In this document: piece by piece, positions 40,447-52,570 of the stretch
Layout: every line of letters begins with the position of its first letter
Numbering within the stretch: the first letter of the stretch is position 1
DNA from: Reticulitermes speratus
Lineage: Eukaryota > Arthropoda > Insecta > Blattodea > Rhinotermitidae
Assembly: GCA_021186555.1 (NCBI GenBank)
Contig: JAJKFL010000005.1
Span: 21,082,635 to 21,146,634, forward strand
DNA length: 64,000 nucleotides
Direction of reading: 5' to 3'
Notes under the pieces: model-generated
Database searches by the model: none
The model's input: the letters and a program-made list of their open reading frames with translations, nothing else
Told to the model about the DNA's origin: nothing
Position numbers and translations under genes: made by a program

Positions 40447-42689
40447 AGTTCTTCCTCAGATAGTAAATAATTTAAATTATCAATATATTTAATGATTTTA
40501 GAGTAGTAGTGTACAAGCAAAAATATGTCTGGTTTCTCTTGTGTTTGTTTTATGATTCTGGAAGAACTGTCTGTATTATTTGAATTTATAATAGCAATCA
40601 CTGCCTGTTTGTCTCATGGCTTCTTTTAATTTCGGACAACGAAATTCCCCAGTTTTCTATAAAGCACTAGGGCTGCCGTAAATCGAAATTACGCATTATA
40701 AATGGGCCTGAATTTACGGGAAGAGCGCCCGAGTCTTCCGCTTAAGTGCACACTTTCAAGAAAACCCACTGTGTAAACTAAGTGACCAATTTGCGTGGAA
40801 GGCAGTATGAACAGCATGCCACAAGAGAGTTGTACGTGTTGACGCTTCTTAATTCCCTGACGTCAGTAATACTAACAGGGCGGGAGTGTCATGAAAGCCA
40901 TTCAGTATGAAGTTATGCATGTTTGCACATTTGTCAAGTAATATATCAGTTATTTACAATAATGTAAAATGCAAACATGGCGACAATGCGAAATTTGTTT
41001 ATTTTGATAAATCATTGTATTTAGGAACTTGATTGTGACGCGTTATAAACAAATTTACAGATTTTGTACGAAATGTTTGGTTTACATCGTCATGATTGCG
41101 TAATAACCTTGCAGGAGGTGATTTGCTTTAGCGTTTCTTCGTTTCGTGACTCTGTATTTCGTGGACGGTCGGTTACAAAGATGACGGCAACCAACTGCAT
41201 GGAGAAGACTGAGACGCTGAAGTATGCAAGGAGGAGAAGTAGAAAGATACAAATATAAACAGGTTAGATAAGGAATGCGAGAGAGTAAGATAGAAAGGCG
41301 TAAAGAATAAAAAGAAAAGAAAGAATGAAAGGATTTGTGTAAGGGACGAAAGAATAGAGACTGTCCCCTGATGAGTGTAATTTAAGGCTTTGTATGTCGA
41401 GTGAATGCGGCCAGCTTATTGGTATGCATACTTCAATTAACGGTTTTGTGGGGCGGAATTAATTATTTTAACTATGGGTGAGTGAAATCGTTGACAAAAC
41501 ATGGAGTGAGAGGAGGTAGCAAAGAAAGTGAATATAAATGTCATATGCGTTGTTAACATTACTCATGGATAAATCTCTGATCTCTTTATTTAATTTCATC
41601 ATTTTACGACGTTGTATCAATAATGACATTACTTTTGGGGTAGGATGATTACGAAATATGAGTTTGCGAAGTTGTAAGAGGAGGGTAACAACTCGTATTT
41701 CTTTGGAGGGACTGAGGAAAATAATGTAAAGTAATATCGGGCGCAAGATCAGTGTGATCACCGAAGTTACAAGTAGGTATCTGTTATTTGCTTCACTAAA
41801 TCTCGAACGTCGCATCAGTTCGTGTCACCCAGTCCGTTTCTGCCCACTTTCTCAGTAAGGCAGTCTTGTTTACGAAGCTGTTTTGCGTTTTAATTAAGTG
41901 TCTTAAGGCCGGGCGTGTGTGAGAGGCTTTATGTGTTTGTGTGAACTCGTGGCTACCATATGTTGCGAACAAGTACATGGAAAGCTTAATGCAGTATTTA
42001 CGACAGGAGTTGTCCTAAATTTTATACACAACTGCCACAGACAGGCTTCATTTGATCCCAGTTATCGACTATTTACTTATTCATATTTGGTGTTGCTTTT
42101 TCAATTTCACAAGTTATAATAACGTCGAATGGGACGCGAAGAACATCCGGATTGGTGAATGGGAAAGGATTTCAACGAAGAATGTCGTGGCCTATGTGTA
42201 GATATTATTCCGGCATGCATATGGAGAGATAAAGGAAAATCACTGAACCATTCATCCCGGAAAGACTGTAATTCGATCTAGACCCAAATCTTGTACCCCC
42301 AAATACGCGTCGCACGTGTGAAGGGTGCATTTGTGTCATGGTAGAATTCGTTATCAGATCCCTGTGTTTTGTGTACTGCATTAGAATACTGTAATTTCGG
42401 GGGTTCTCCGTGTTGCAGGGTTCAGAATTCGACATGTTTGATAGGTCTCCTCTTTCTTTTATGTTTAAAAGCTGTGCCAAAATTTGACATGTATTGAATA
42501 TTATTGCTTCTTTTTGAACAACGTGGACGTGCCTGTCTATACCAAATGCTTTCATATGTTATCTAACTAATGAGCTACTACACCAGTCGAAGTTAAAATG
42601 GTTGACACTCTCATTTTATCTTAAGTATATTGCTACGTATATAAAGAGGTCTACGTTGTGGTTTGTGGATTTATATATTGAGGCTTCTT
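40447..42689. other. No recognisable gene
   Basis: 2.2 kb without a recognisable element. The minus-strand frame 41468-41815 is 115 codons with hydrophobic ends but no family resemblance; a purine-rich patch (AAAGAAAAGAAAGAATGAAAGG) lies near 41308-41332. Confidence 0.45.
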
Positions 42690-42830
42690 AAATGTTGCAA
42701 TTAATTTGCGTGACCCTGAAGATGAAGGCGCCACGGCTGTTCGAAACACCGGGAACTCTTTACCCAACGACACAGTGCAATAGCCCAGAAGACTTGACTT
42801 CTCTCGGATATGTGTTCCCTACGCATGTCA
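42690..42830. repeat. Foldback-like fragment with CCTGAAGATG...CGAAACACC
   Basis: Carries the recurrent CTGAAGATG, hairpin, CGAAAC string and the outer CCCAGAAGACTTG seen in the foldback repeats. The opposite arm is missing. Confidence 0.5.
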
Positions 42831-43702
42831 ATCTACTGCTATTACAGCCACCACCATTAGTGCTAATGCCACTGCCACTAGTGCTGTTAGTCTTGAATGG
42901 TTCAGTTAATTCGAGTTGATGGTGCCCATCATACTGTCTTTAAGATGAACCAGATGAACCAGTGATTGATAAAAGTGTCACACGATCACTGCGAAAGATG
43001 ACACATTTGAACGCAGTGAAATATATTGCAATTTTAATAAATATTTTCAAGTGTTATTAAAGCTGGATATAGCAGTAACCACGAAAATACGTACTTTTTT
43101 ATCTTTTCCATAAAATGTTTAAATTTGTTGTAAGTCTAGTGCCTGTGTTATTTGCTGACTGTGTTAATTCCGTTATCATATATCTTATTCATAAGTGGAA
43201 CAGGCGTTGATATTTTGTATGCTACTTGTTCTTATTCCCAACAAGTACCATATCAAGTTTGTTGTCGTTTATGGATCTGTCAGTGAGAAGAGACTGAAAT
43301 TCGCGACAATACCCTTTTTATCAGGAATCTTATGTCGCTGTACATCTGGATGTCACAGGTCTTCCTAGAGTGCTTGGTCAGTGACAACTTCTGCTTTTCC
43401 TCAAGTGACATGTTACTCTTGTTTTGACAGGAATAAGTGTTCTATTTAGACCCCACATTCCTTTGTTAAGTGTCAGTCACCAGATTGTGTCATTGTTCTT
43501 GTCATTATTATTATTTACTTACGAAGAATTTGGACATGCTGATTGTTGTAGCAGGATTGGAGACAATTCTTACAATAACAATATGAGGTCAGTAGCGCAA
43601 GTCACCTTCGTTGATTACTTCGCCGTGCTCTGCTCATGCGCACTAAGAAGTGGGTGAACAAGATGTTCGTGTGATTCCAATCTGTCTTGTTCCATTCAGT
43701 CC
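42831..43702. other. No recognisable feature
   Basis: Only small oddities: GATGAACCA duplicated near 42943. No gene. Confidence 0.45.
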
Positions 43703-43800
43703 TCATCCCCTCTTTGTTTCTCAACGTTTTGTAACTTGGTTCACCAGTCCGTGGTTCGCGGACCTTTGGAGATGGGTTAAAAGTCGTGAAAAAATGTTTA
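43703..43800. mobile_element. hAT-type terminal fragment, possible
   Basis: TTTCTCAACGTTTTGTAACTTGG and CCGTGGTTCGCGGACC resemble the termini at 3088 and 25355, but no second terminus was found. Confidence 0.35.
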
Positions 43801-45239
43801 ATAGTAGATATCTGTATGTTAACATTATTTGAAAGTTAATTCAAAAATAAATTTTACATTGTCCCCTACTGTTGTATTTGTTGTAGAAAAAGAAATGTTT
43901 TAATAGCAAGCATACGCTCTTGTACATCCACATGCAATAGCTCCCTAGTATTTCAGAAGTGTCATGGTTCGTGAAACAGAATGTAAATATTTAGTTGCGG
44001 ACGGCTGGATCACGTAAAGGGGGGAAGAGAAAGAGGCGCGTAGTGGGGATTTATCGAAGGAACGTTGGTATACTCGTAAAGTGTAGGATGAGTCTCTTAA
44101 CACCTACCTTAAGATTACCTTCATCTGGTGCAGTCTATTTTTATAAATGAGTCTCTAGCGATAGAGTCATGGCAACATAAAAGTTACGTCAGGTATGGAC
44201 GAAATGACGTCACTACATGGTAAGTTTGGTGTGTGTTTTTTAGGTCAAGTATGATTTATTGTCTGTATTAACGGTCGCGTATAATTAGTGGTGTTGATTG
44301 AATTATAACATTGTCAATCAGTCTTTTTTTATTTGAAGACTCTTTATACAACTACTTAACATACTGCAAGTCAAATGACCTTAACATGAAAATAATTAAA
44401 TAGATGTGTGTATGTCTGGTGTTTAAAAGGAGCTTTTTAGGCCTTTTCCGGCAGTTACGTTACCTGCATAGAAGCATGCTGTAAAGATAGCTAATGAGGG
44501 TTCTGTTCTTTACATCCTCATTCTTTGCCTTACTATTAAAATACTGGCAGGCTGTTGAAGGTTGATATCTCGGGATTAATAATAACTTTTCTAAGAAATT
44601 CTTACCTTTTTCAAAATGACTTCAGTTTTTTGTCTTTTTAGGGTTTGGGTAGGAATTTCAGGTCAGATAAAACAAGTAATACTCAGCCATGCGACAGGAG
44701 AAAGGGGATGAGTTGTTGATTGCAAAGTCGCACTCTAAACTGTGATCTTCCTGACATGACAACGGACCAAATGCATTTAACTTATCTCCCGAAAATCCAA
44801 CTACCGTTAACCATTTCGTTGCAGGTAAAAATTTTCTATATGAAGGATTCTAACGTTATGTAGTGAATTTAAAACAATTCAATTAATTTCCTGTTTATTT
44901 ACTCCTGAATTCACAGCCTAATAGCCAATTACAAAATCAGAACAAATATTCGAGTGGGCTATAAACATACATGTATGCACACAGACAAAAACAAGTAAAA
45001 AGTAAGCAAAAGGCACAGGACAGAATGGCACAACACAGCTCTCTTAACTAATAATAAGAGTTAAAATTAAATTTAATTCCCGTTTATTAACGTGTCAGTT
45101 CAAGAACGAAATGGTCAATCATAAAACTATCACAAAATAATAAATGCAATATAAATATAATAATTATAATTATTTCTATTATTATTATTATTATTAATTC
45201 GATGCTGTAGTTCGGTCACTGCGACATTTTTAAATCAAG
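43801..45239. other. No recognisable gene
   Basis: AT-rich; a short (ATT)n at about 45176-45196. Confidence 0.45.
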
Positions 45240-45455
45240 TCATCTATGTTCTGTCAGGGTGCTGGATTCTGCCCCAGTACTTCTTTTATATTGTTTTACT
45301 TCATAACTGTTTTGTTTCTTTAGTGTTTTGTCTTGTGTATTTGTACTGTTTTGTATTTTATTTGTGCTTTTGTGCTGGCTTTGTAATTGGCACTTGTGCT
45401 GTTAAGTCTGCACGTTAATAAATAACCATTGAATTGAATTGAATTATTATTATTT
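45240..45455 (+). mobile_element. Possible LINE-type 3' end with GAATT tail
   Basis: A T- and G-rich segment (TTTTGTATTTTATTTGTGC) leading to AATAAATAACC and a short GAATTGAATTGAATT tail. This looks like the 3' end of a non-LTR element but no coding part is attached. Confidence 0.3.
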
Positions 45456-45755
45456 ACTGACATGGACGACCTAGAGGGGGCCTTTTCGGCACCATGTGCG
45501 TACCATATCTTGGACTCATTCAGTATCTAATGGTTAGCAATGCTCTGTCCGTAGGGTACAGCAGTCAAGAGTGCGAAACTTACAAGCGACGATCAGGTAG
45601 TGTTGAAGTTGAGGAATCGTGTAGCGTCTGTGCGCTTTTACCGACGGCGGCGACGACGACAACAGCAATAACAATTTATTGAAATGTAGAAATAAATTTC
45701 GAAAACGTAAATACGGCAAAAATGTAATTTCTTCAAAGGACGTATATTGAAATTT

Positions 45756-46037
45756 GGCGGCCGGGATAGCGTACTCGGTATAGCGATTCGCTGCCGTCTG
45801 GACCGTCCGGGGATCGAATCCCGGTGAAGGCGAGACTTCCCATGCTGTCCAGACCGGCCCTGAGGCCCACCCAGCCTCCTGTACAATGGGTACCGGGTCT
45901 TTCCCGAGGGTAAAGCGGCTGGATTCTGATGCTGACCTCCCACCTCTTTCTAGTGCCGGGTTACGAATTCGTAGGATCTGTACCTTCACCTGTCCTCTGT
46001 GCCTGCATAGACATGTCATGGGGTGACCTTTGTCTTT
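45756..46037 (+). mobile_element. SINE family B, best copy
   Basis: Begins GGCCGGGATAGCGTACTCGG, B box GGATCGAATCCC (about 45811), body GGTACCGGGTCTTTCCCG, 3' end near TGACCTTTGTC. Flanked by a 12-bp duplication with one mismatch (TATATTGAAATT at 45743-45754 and TATGTTGAAATT at 46038-46049). The long minus-strand frame 45534-46052 is an antisense reading of this SINE. Confidence 0.88.
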
Positions 46038-46049
46038 TATGTTGAAATT

Positions 46050-48501
46050 CATATGTGTTTGTACGCAATCTCTCCATCGTAAAAATTAGTCAGTCATATG
46101 TGTGTGTGTGTGGTATCAAAGATTTATTAAGAAAAGCTGACAATTCTGACGTTACCTTCAGCAATTAACATCGAGGTAGAGGAGACTGTCATTGTCTAAA
46201 TGTTTTTGAATTCCTAGAAATATTAATATAATATTTGTCATTAAAATTTTGAACCGTGAAATTTGAGTAATATAGGGAATAGCTTAGAGAACTCAAAGCT
46301 CATTTTCGTGCTATATAGGTTTCTACATACACGTGTCTCGTGATGTTTTATTTTTGTGAACTTACTACTTATGTACGTACGCTGTATACTTTAAGTTTGT
46401 CGGATATAACTTCAAATTTTCGCCTCTTCGTCATGTTTGCAGTCATTACAACAATTTATAATTGCGTAACGTGTAGGAATGTCTCAATCCAACTCCATAC
46501 CAAATATCGTGTGCCAACATCCAGTGTTAATTACTTTCTGCCGTGAAGCCGAAAGCTAAATATAATGTTTGCTCCTCTGTGTTGTGATTTCAAACTCTAA
46601 AAATATTACCTTAGCAACAGTTGCATATTTTTCCAAGGCTTATTGCCATGCATCATTTCAGGGCCTAAAAGTAAGTGGCGCTAGTGATGCTCCCACCTCA
46701 CAATTTCGTGCATACGTCATTCTCAGATTAGCTTAACTTAACTGTCAAAGTGCGGAGCGTACACTTAACTGACGCGTTCGACAAGAGGAATTATGAAACG
46801 CCAACATTAATGCTATTCATTCTACTTATGTGGAAAGTAATTGGAGCCAATATTAAAAGAATAAGTGCTGTTCTGAAGATGAAGATTTGCCTTCTCCTAG
46901 GTCAACCTCCTGGTTCAATTCACGAACGAAATCATGCTAATCAAAACTATGCCGCATAAATCACTGCCGTTCTGTTTTATGCTACAATTACATAAACTGA
47001 ACTCGGCGTTTAGAAACTGGTTCACTTTAAAATTGACATGCTAACGACGTGAAGAGTTCTGTTCTCTCGTGTCTAGACTGGCTTTGGAATCCGCCGAGTG
47101 TCCTGCTCAATGGATCCAATATATCAAAAGTTGAGAGGACGCATGCACGCACCCACACACGCACATGGTGATCTCATAAGCTTATTTTATTCCTTTTGGG
47201 AAAGAAAATAGACTAAGAATTTGGTTTCTACCTCCAGGAAACACTGCATCTCCATTACAAAGACCGACCGCTTAATGCTGTGTAAAAAACTAATGACCTT
47301 TAATTCTAGGAATCATAAATGCACGTTGAACAAAATGCAGAGATGTTTAATGCAAAAAAATTGGTACGTCCAGATTATCTTTACACTTTGTAGGTCGAAG
47401 TGGACTATAGAGTACGCATAGAATAAGCCCTGTTGATTCTAGTCTTCTTCATAATTATCATCTGTATTGAGAATTTATAGGTCAGTCTTATTTTGTTCCA
47501 CTATAGATCATTACATCATTGCTTCTTTTCTAAGCTTCCCATTGATCACAAATTTTCAGCAGCCTCGTAAGTCAGCTCAGCAGAAGACTTCTCGAGAAGC
47601 TGTAAGTCTTTAAACTAGTCAATAAATTAACGGACTTCTATGATCAAATTTCGTTAAAATTTTTCAAATTTTTCACGTATTTATTAGATGTGAACAGGAA
47701 ATCTGGCGGACTTATGGTGAAGCCGATAAACATAATTTTGCACTTTCATTGTTAATGCGCTAAAACATACTAATATCATTGCTAGATATAAAAATGTTTT
47801 GAAATAAATTAGAAGAATGTATTTCTATTACTTCGTATAAATGAGCAACATTCATTTCAATGACGGTAGACGTTCTGTTAATTTGCTCTTATTATATCGA
47901 AAAAAAATGATATTGCGGTTAAGACGAAACGTCAGTAACGTTTTTATTTATAAAAGTCTATGAAGCTTTCCGGAGATACTGCTTTATATTTATCGCACGT
48001 TGAATTTTTTCGATCGATGTTATGCAAAACCAGTCTACCTTTATTTTTATCCAATATGAGCTTGAATTTGGCACGCAGTGTAAAATGTATTTTTTCATAA
48101 AATCATATTATAATTTCAACGTGAGAAGTGTAGGCCTCGTTTACTGTGTTAAGTTAAAAAAGAACTTTTCATACGCCAGATTTATTCCGTAGACGTTAAA
48201 ATGCTCCTCTATCCACGAGAGGCGGAAATGAAACATTTACGTCTGCTAAAGGTGAAAGTTAAGAACTTTTGCAGGAATAATTTTACAAGATTTCATAATT
48301 TACAGTTACGACTCTAATATCTTAAAGATAAGTATCGGTTTTAAGCAAATTGTGCCACATTAAGACCAATAGGCGAAAAAAAAAGCTTTTTGTTTTATAA
48401 ATTTTGTCTACTTCAGAACCAGGGAACTCTTATGATACAAATTCGCAGAAGTGAAAGAAGAGTTTTCTGCTCTGAAATTTTACATTATATGGTTCGTAAA
48501 T
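46050..48501. other. No recognisable gene
   Basis: 2.4 kb of AT-rich sequence. A (GT)n patch lies at about 46098-46111. Open frames (46340-46546, 46750-46959, 47221-47421) are short and lack domains. Confidence 0.45.
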
Positions 48502-48975
48502 AGACAAGACAGGCAATGTACATATAAACGTAACCATTGCTGCAGTGGAGAAGCGATAAGTATTAAATATTCTGAGTGTGTGTCTGTAGCCTTGGTTATC
48601 CAGCACGAAAAGCGCATGCGCCGTATAATATTTATCTCATAATCGGAACGTTTTTTGGAAAAAAGTTATTGAACATAAAATGTGCCTTTTGATTTTCTGT
48701 TACAACTTTTGTCTGAAACATTTCTCATCCTACGAAGAATTCAGCGAGGTATTATCATAAATGTGCATAGGTCTTCATGTAAAGTACCCGTTATTCTTCT
48801 CAAATTTTAATTAAACTTTAATTTTCTCAACAGATTTTCGAAAAATACTCATATACCAATTTTCATGAATATCCGTCCCGTGGGAGCAGAGTTGATGTTC
48901 CATGCGGACGGACAGACAGACATGACGAAGCTAGTAGTTGCTTTTGACAATTCTGCGAACGCCCTTAAAAATGGG
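48502..48975 (+). repeat. 0.5-kb dispersed repeat R, copy 2
   Basis: Opposite in orientation to copy 1 at 18460-18990. Shares AGACAAGACAGGCAATGTA, AAAGCGCATGCGCCGT, CAGATTTTCGAAAAATACTC and GACGAAGCTAGTAGT. The terminal hairpin is mutated (GACAATTCTGCGAACGCCC). Confidence 0.75.
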
Positions 48976-49082
48976 AATTATGTTAAAAGGCTTTTTGACA
49001 TCTACGGATTGCTAATAGTGAGAGTTAAAATGACAGAGTTCCGTGAGTTGACTTGTAAAATATGCCTTATCTCTGGGTAACT
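48976..49082. other. Spacer
   Basis: No motif seen. Confidence 0.4.
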
Positions 49083-49142
49083 TTTCTTCTACTTATCCTC
49101 TTCCTTCTCCTTCTCCTCCTTCTCCTTTTCTTCTTCTTTTTG
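49083..49142. repeat. Polypyrimidine (TTCTCC)-type tract
   Basis: About 60 bases almost entirely C and T in CTTCTCC-like units. Confidence 0.85.
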
Positions 49143-50099
49143 TTTTATGGATTCACTCTCTGTCCTCCTCTCAGTTAGAATTACTTCAGAAACAATTATC
49201 CTTTCGAGGATGGTGGCCTATCATTACGCCTTTACGTACACAGACCAGTAAAACACAGAAAAGTGCAGGCATACATCCACTCTTCGAGGGTAATTGGAAC
49301 TCAAGTTCCGGTATTCGAAGAAGACCGCTGTGCCAATGGAAATACAAATCTTATAACTCTCTAGCTAGAGTATTCTTTACACCAGATGACTTAATTTTTT
49401 TTTAAATAAAACTTTATTTACTACATCAGTAACTACATCAATGGAGATATACATCAGTTGACTCGTTGTACCTATTACCAACTTACAGGTTGCCATTGAC
49501 ACAGGTAATGGACCTGACTATCTTGTAAGAGCCACTCTAATCTTACCTGTAGTGAAAAATACAGCGTAACCGCATAAAAAACACTACCCAACCAGATGAA
49601 CGTATAATACAGAAGCAGGGGCTAGGAATTCGAATAATGTGATGACACTACGTCCGGTTAACCCCTCTTAATGCTTGTATTATGGGAGGGAGGCAGTCCG
49701 TAGTGTGGTAATGGAGGACGGAGAAGAAGGCGAGGCACAGCGAGTTGTTAGAAGAAAGTTGTCTGCCCATTTCAGTAGTTGCTGACCTGCATGACGGCTG
49801 TATTTCATGTGGTGCTGCTGCTTCTTCATCCAAGACACCCCTATCTCACATAGGTTCTGGTTCTGGTTTGGTGTCCTCCGCTAGCTGGGCCGAGAAGGCC
49901 GAGAGAATATCTCAGCAGCAGCAGCAAGTGGTGTGGTGTGCGTGTGTGTGTGTGTGTGTGTGTGGATAATCAAATGCGGTAGTGCTTATTGGTGAACGCT
50001 TTGCAAATCTTAGAGAAGTGAACTATGGGATATCACATAACGGTATGTACACAGTGATTGTATTAAGATATGTGATCTTAATGGCGGCGAATATTAATG
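49143..50099. other. No gene; (GT)n microsatellite at 49931-49964
   Basis: CAGCAGCAGCAG followed by a (GT)n run of ~13 units. Opposing open frames around 49648-49969 lack domains. Confidence 0.5.
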
Positions 50100-50275
50100 T
50101 GGCGGTCTTCTGGGATGTCCCACCGTGTAGTTTTGTAGATAACTAACAACATTTCTGAGTAACCTGCTGCTTCCGTCTTCAGTGTAGAAGATTAAGGCGG
50201 CAGTATTTTTCGAAACATTGGGATATTTATTTACCAAAGTACGCGCTATTTCATCCAGCGAAACCGTAATATGTG
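50100..50275. repeat. Foldback-family remnant
   Basis: Begins CTTCTGGGATGTCCCACCGT and contains TCTTCAGTGTAGAAGATT...TTTCGAAACATTGGG, matching the arrangement of the foldback elements; the arms are eroded. Confidence 0.5.
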
Positions 50276-51999
50276 TGATTATGTTGTTAGCATTCCATCT
50301 ATTGATACTTTACATAAAAATATGACGCAATTTATACATTTTTCGTATAACTTCGGAGTTATGTGGGGCTGACTTCGATGTTTGTAGTGTTCTAAGGCCT
50401 ATGTTATGGTGAGAAAGTTTTCTGATTCGTCAGCTGTTACAAATTACACCCTCTGGCCTTTCCCAAATCAGAATTAATTCTCAAAGACTGAGTAATTTGA
50501 CTGCATACGATCAAGATGTGCCTAATTTAATTCACTTGCTAGTAACATCTGACAAATTTTTCGTAATTATTTCAGTTGTCTACAACCAGTCTGCAATGCA
50601 TCCATTAATATTGCTTAGAATTGCATATATTTTTATTTATTTATTTATTCTTGATTTATTTAGCGTTGATTTCAATCGCTTAGATTGTGTAACATCAAAT
50701 GATACGATTGTTAAGGAGTAATGACATCGTAAAGGACGGGGAAGGAATCGAGTGTGATCTAATTTGGAGGAAGTGAGGAACATTACCGTGGCTTCAGTCA
50801 GTGAAGCCAATCACTGGACCGAGGTTAAAGCCGGAATCTTCAGAATACAAAGAATGTATGCTGCCAATGGGCCGCCACTTATGGTGAAATGCGGTTGTCA
50901 ATTACTGGGAGTCTCTTCGACCCCACTGATTCTGAACGACTTTCAGCACATTAGGGGAATTCCAACAGATATTCAAACTTCAACTAATCGAACCTGAATG
51001 TTGTCAGTGGCGTTCTCTGTACTTCAGGCGTAAGACGACCATCGATACTGATGATCAAGAATTCTCCCAGAAGATCCGGGTTCGATTCGTCATCAGCTAT
51101 TCTGACATTGTTTCGTGGCTGTCATTTCAAGGGCTTTACCATCACGTTGTAGGCTAAGTACTATCTCCCTAGAAAGATTTAAACTCTCGACCCCGGCGTC
51201 TTAACTGTCCCGAACATACACGGAATTAATCACAATTTTTCATCAATTCATTGTTATTTCTATTATTACCTTATTAACTAGCAGCCAGTGGTATAAATTC
51301 TCCTTCAGCTTTCGCAGATTAGATCCTCTCATGTCTTCCAGTTATAATTCATTCTTAAAGCCTGAATCCTTCAGATATTTTGTGGGAATCGTTGAAAGGT
51401 GGATAGGCCAGTCGCAGCGCCATACCCTTACAGGACAGCATAATATAACTAGAAGCGTAAATCCATGCCCGGAAATGTAATGGAATATACGAGCCCACCT
51501 TTCGATTTATCCATGACCGAACAAACCTTCGACATGTATAACTACCTATTGATAAACAGGCGTGTTATATTATAAAAAAATTATAATAATACAGTGACTA
51601 GACTTCATTCACAATATTATAATGTGAATATTAATATACGTGTACCTTGCAGGTAGAGATAATGCGCTGATGCATTAAACTTTTCTTTTCTACTTACATT
51701 ATTTACAGAAAGTGTTACCGTGTTTTCCCACATATTTTATGGAAAGAGGAGAATTAATCCCCTAAATTCCCTTGTAAATTGGATCTTTAATTCGATGTTT
51801 CATAGGTAGTGAGATTACACTTAATTGAAGTATACCGAAAGCTCCGTATTTTGTTATTACAAAGGGTTTTTATTGATACGTCACTTAGAAACAAAGGACG
51901 ATTTTGCTGCATCACAATTGTTAGGCATTCGTTACGAAGTAAAAAAGGAATGCCTTATTTGAAGACAGGGCCCATTCTTCCGTCTGTGTGCCCATGACA
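50276..51999. other. No recognisable gene
   Basis: Near 51078 GGGTTCGATTCGTC is B-box-like but no further SINE structure follows. Nothing else. Confidence 0.45.
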
Positions 52000-52570
52000 T
52001 ATTATGAGCGACTTAACGATTTGTCGGACTTTCATGAAATTTGGTGTAGATGTTTGTGACAAGACTTTGTCGAGCGAGCATGATATTTTGTGAAAATTGG
52101 CGCAGTGAAAGCCACACTTTACTTGGGGATGTAAATGAATTTCAAATCCTAGTTTCCATATTTTTTGACACATTTGAGTGAAATTCAATACAGAAGATCT
52201 ATCTCCACGTCATGCCGTTCATGAATTACACTTTCGTGAAAATCGGTACTTTGAAAAACATACCTTACTTAATGTCGACAATGAAATTTTGCGCTAATAT
52301 TTACAGGTTTCTTCAGATTTGGATAAAATCCGATCCGGAATGTGTCCGGAAAGGTTTGAGTGTTCGTGAGTTTCGTGAAAATCAGCTCAATTGAAGCCAT
52401 ACTTTACTTGCGGGCGTAAATTATTGTCTCTCCATACTTGTCACATTTATTTACGATTTGGATGAAATTCTGTGCAAGAAATCTGTACATAATTCTGTTG
52501 AGCATTTATGAATTTTGTGAAAATCGACGCTGGGAAGATTATACTTTTCTTACGATCGTAGGTGAAATTA
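52000..52570. repeat. Degenerate ~140-bp tandem repeat, four units
   Basis: The string GTGAAAAT(T/C)(G/A)G followed by a (T)GAAG-type run occurs near 52090, 52236, 52375 and 52516, spaced about 146, 139 and 141 bases. Each is preceded by a GATTTGGATGAAATT-type block and followed by ATACTTTACTTG(C/G)GG. Unit identity is low, so this is an old array. Confidence 0.7.

Noticed and set aside
41468..41815. 115-codon minus-strand frame with hydrophobic termini
   Set aside because: No recognisable domain and no repeat copy; AT-rich random frames of this length are expected in 64 kb.
42712..42760. Hammerhead candidate CCTGAAGATG...CGAAACACC
   Set aside because: Core strings are present, but there is no U at the expected cleavage position and the flanks do not pair as stem I.
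45534..46052. 172-codon minus-strand frame
   Set aside because: Antisense reading across SINE family B; no domain.
46098..46111. Functional (GT)n regulatory element
   Set aside because: Too short and without any neighbouring gene.
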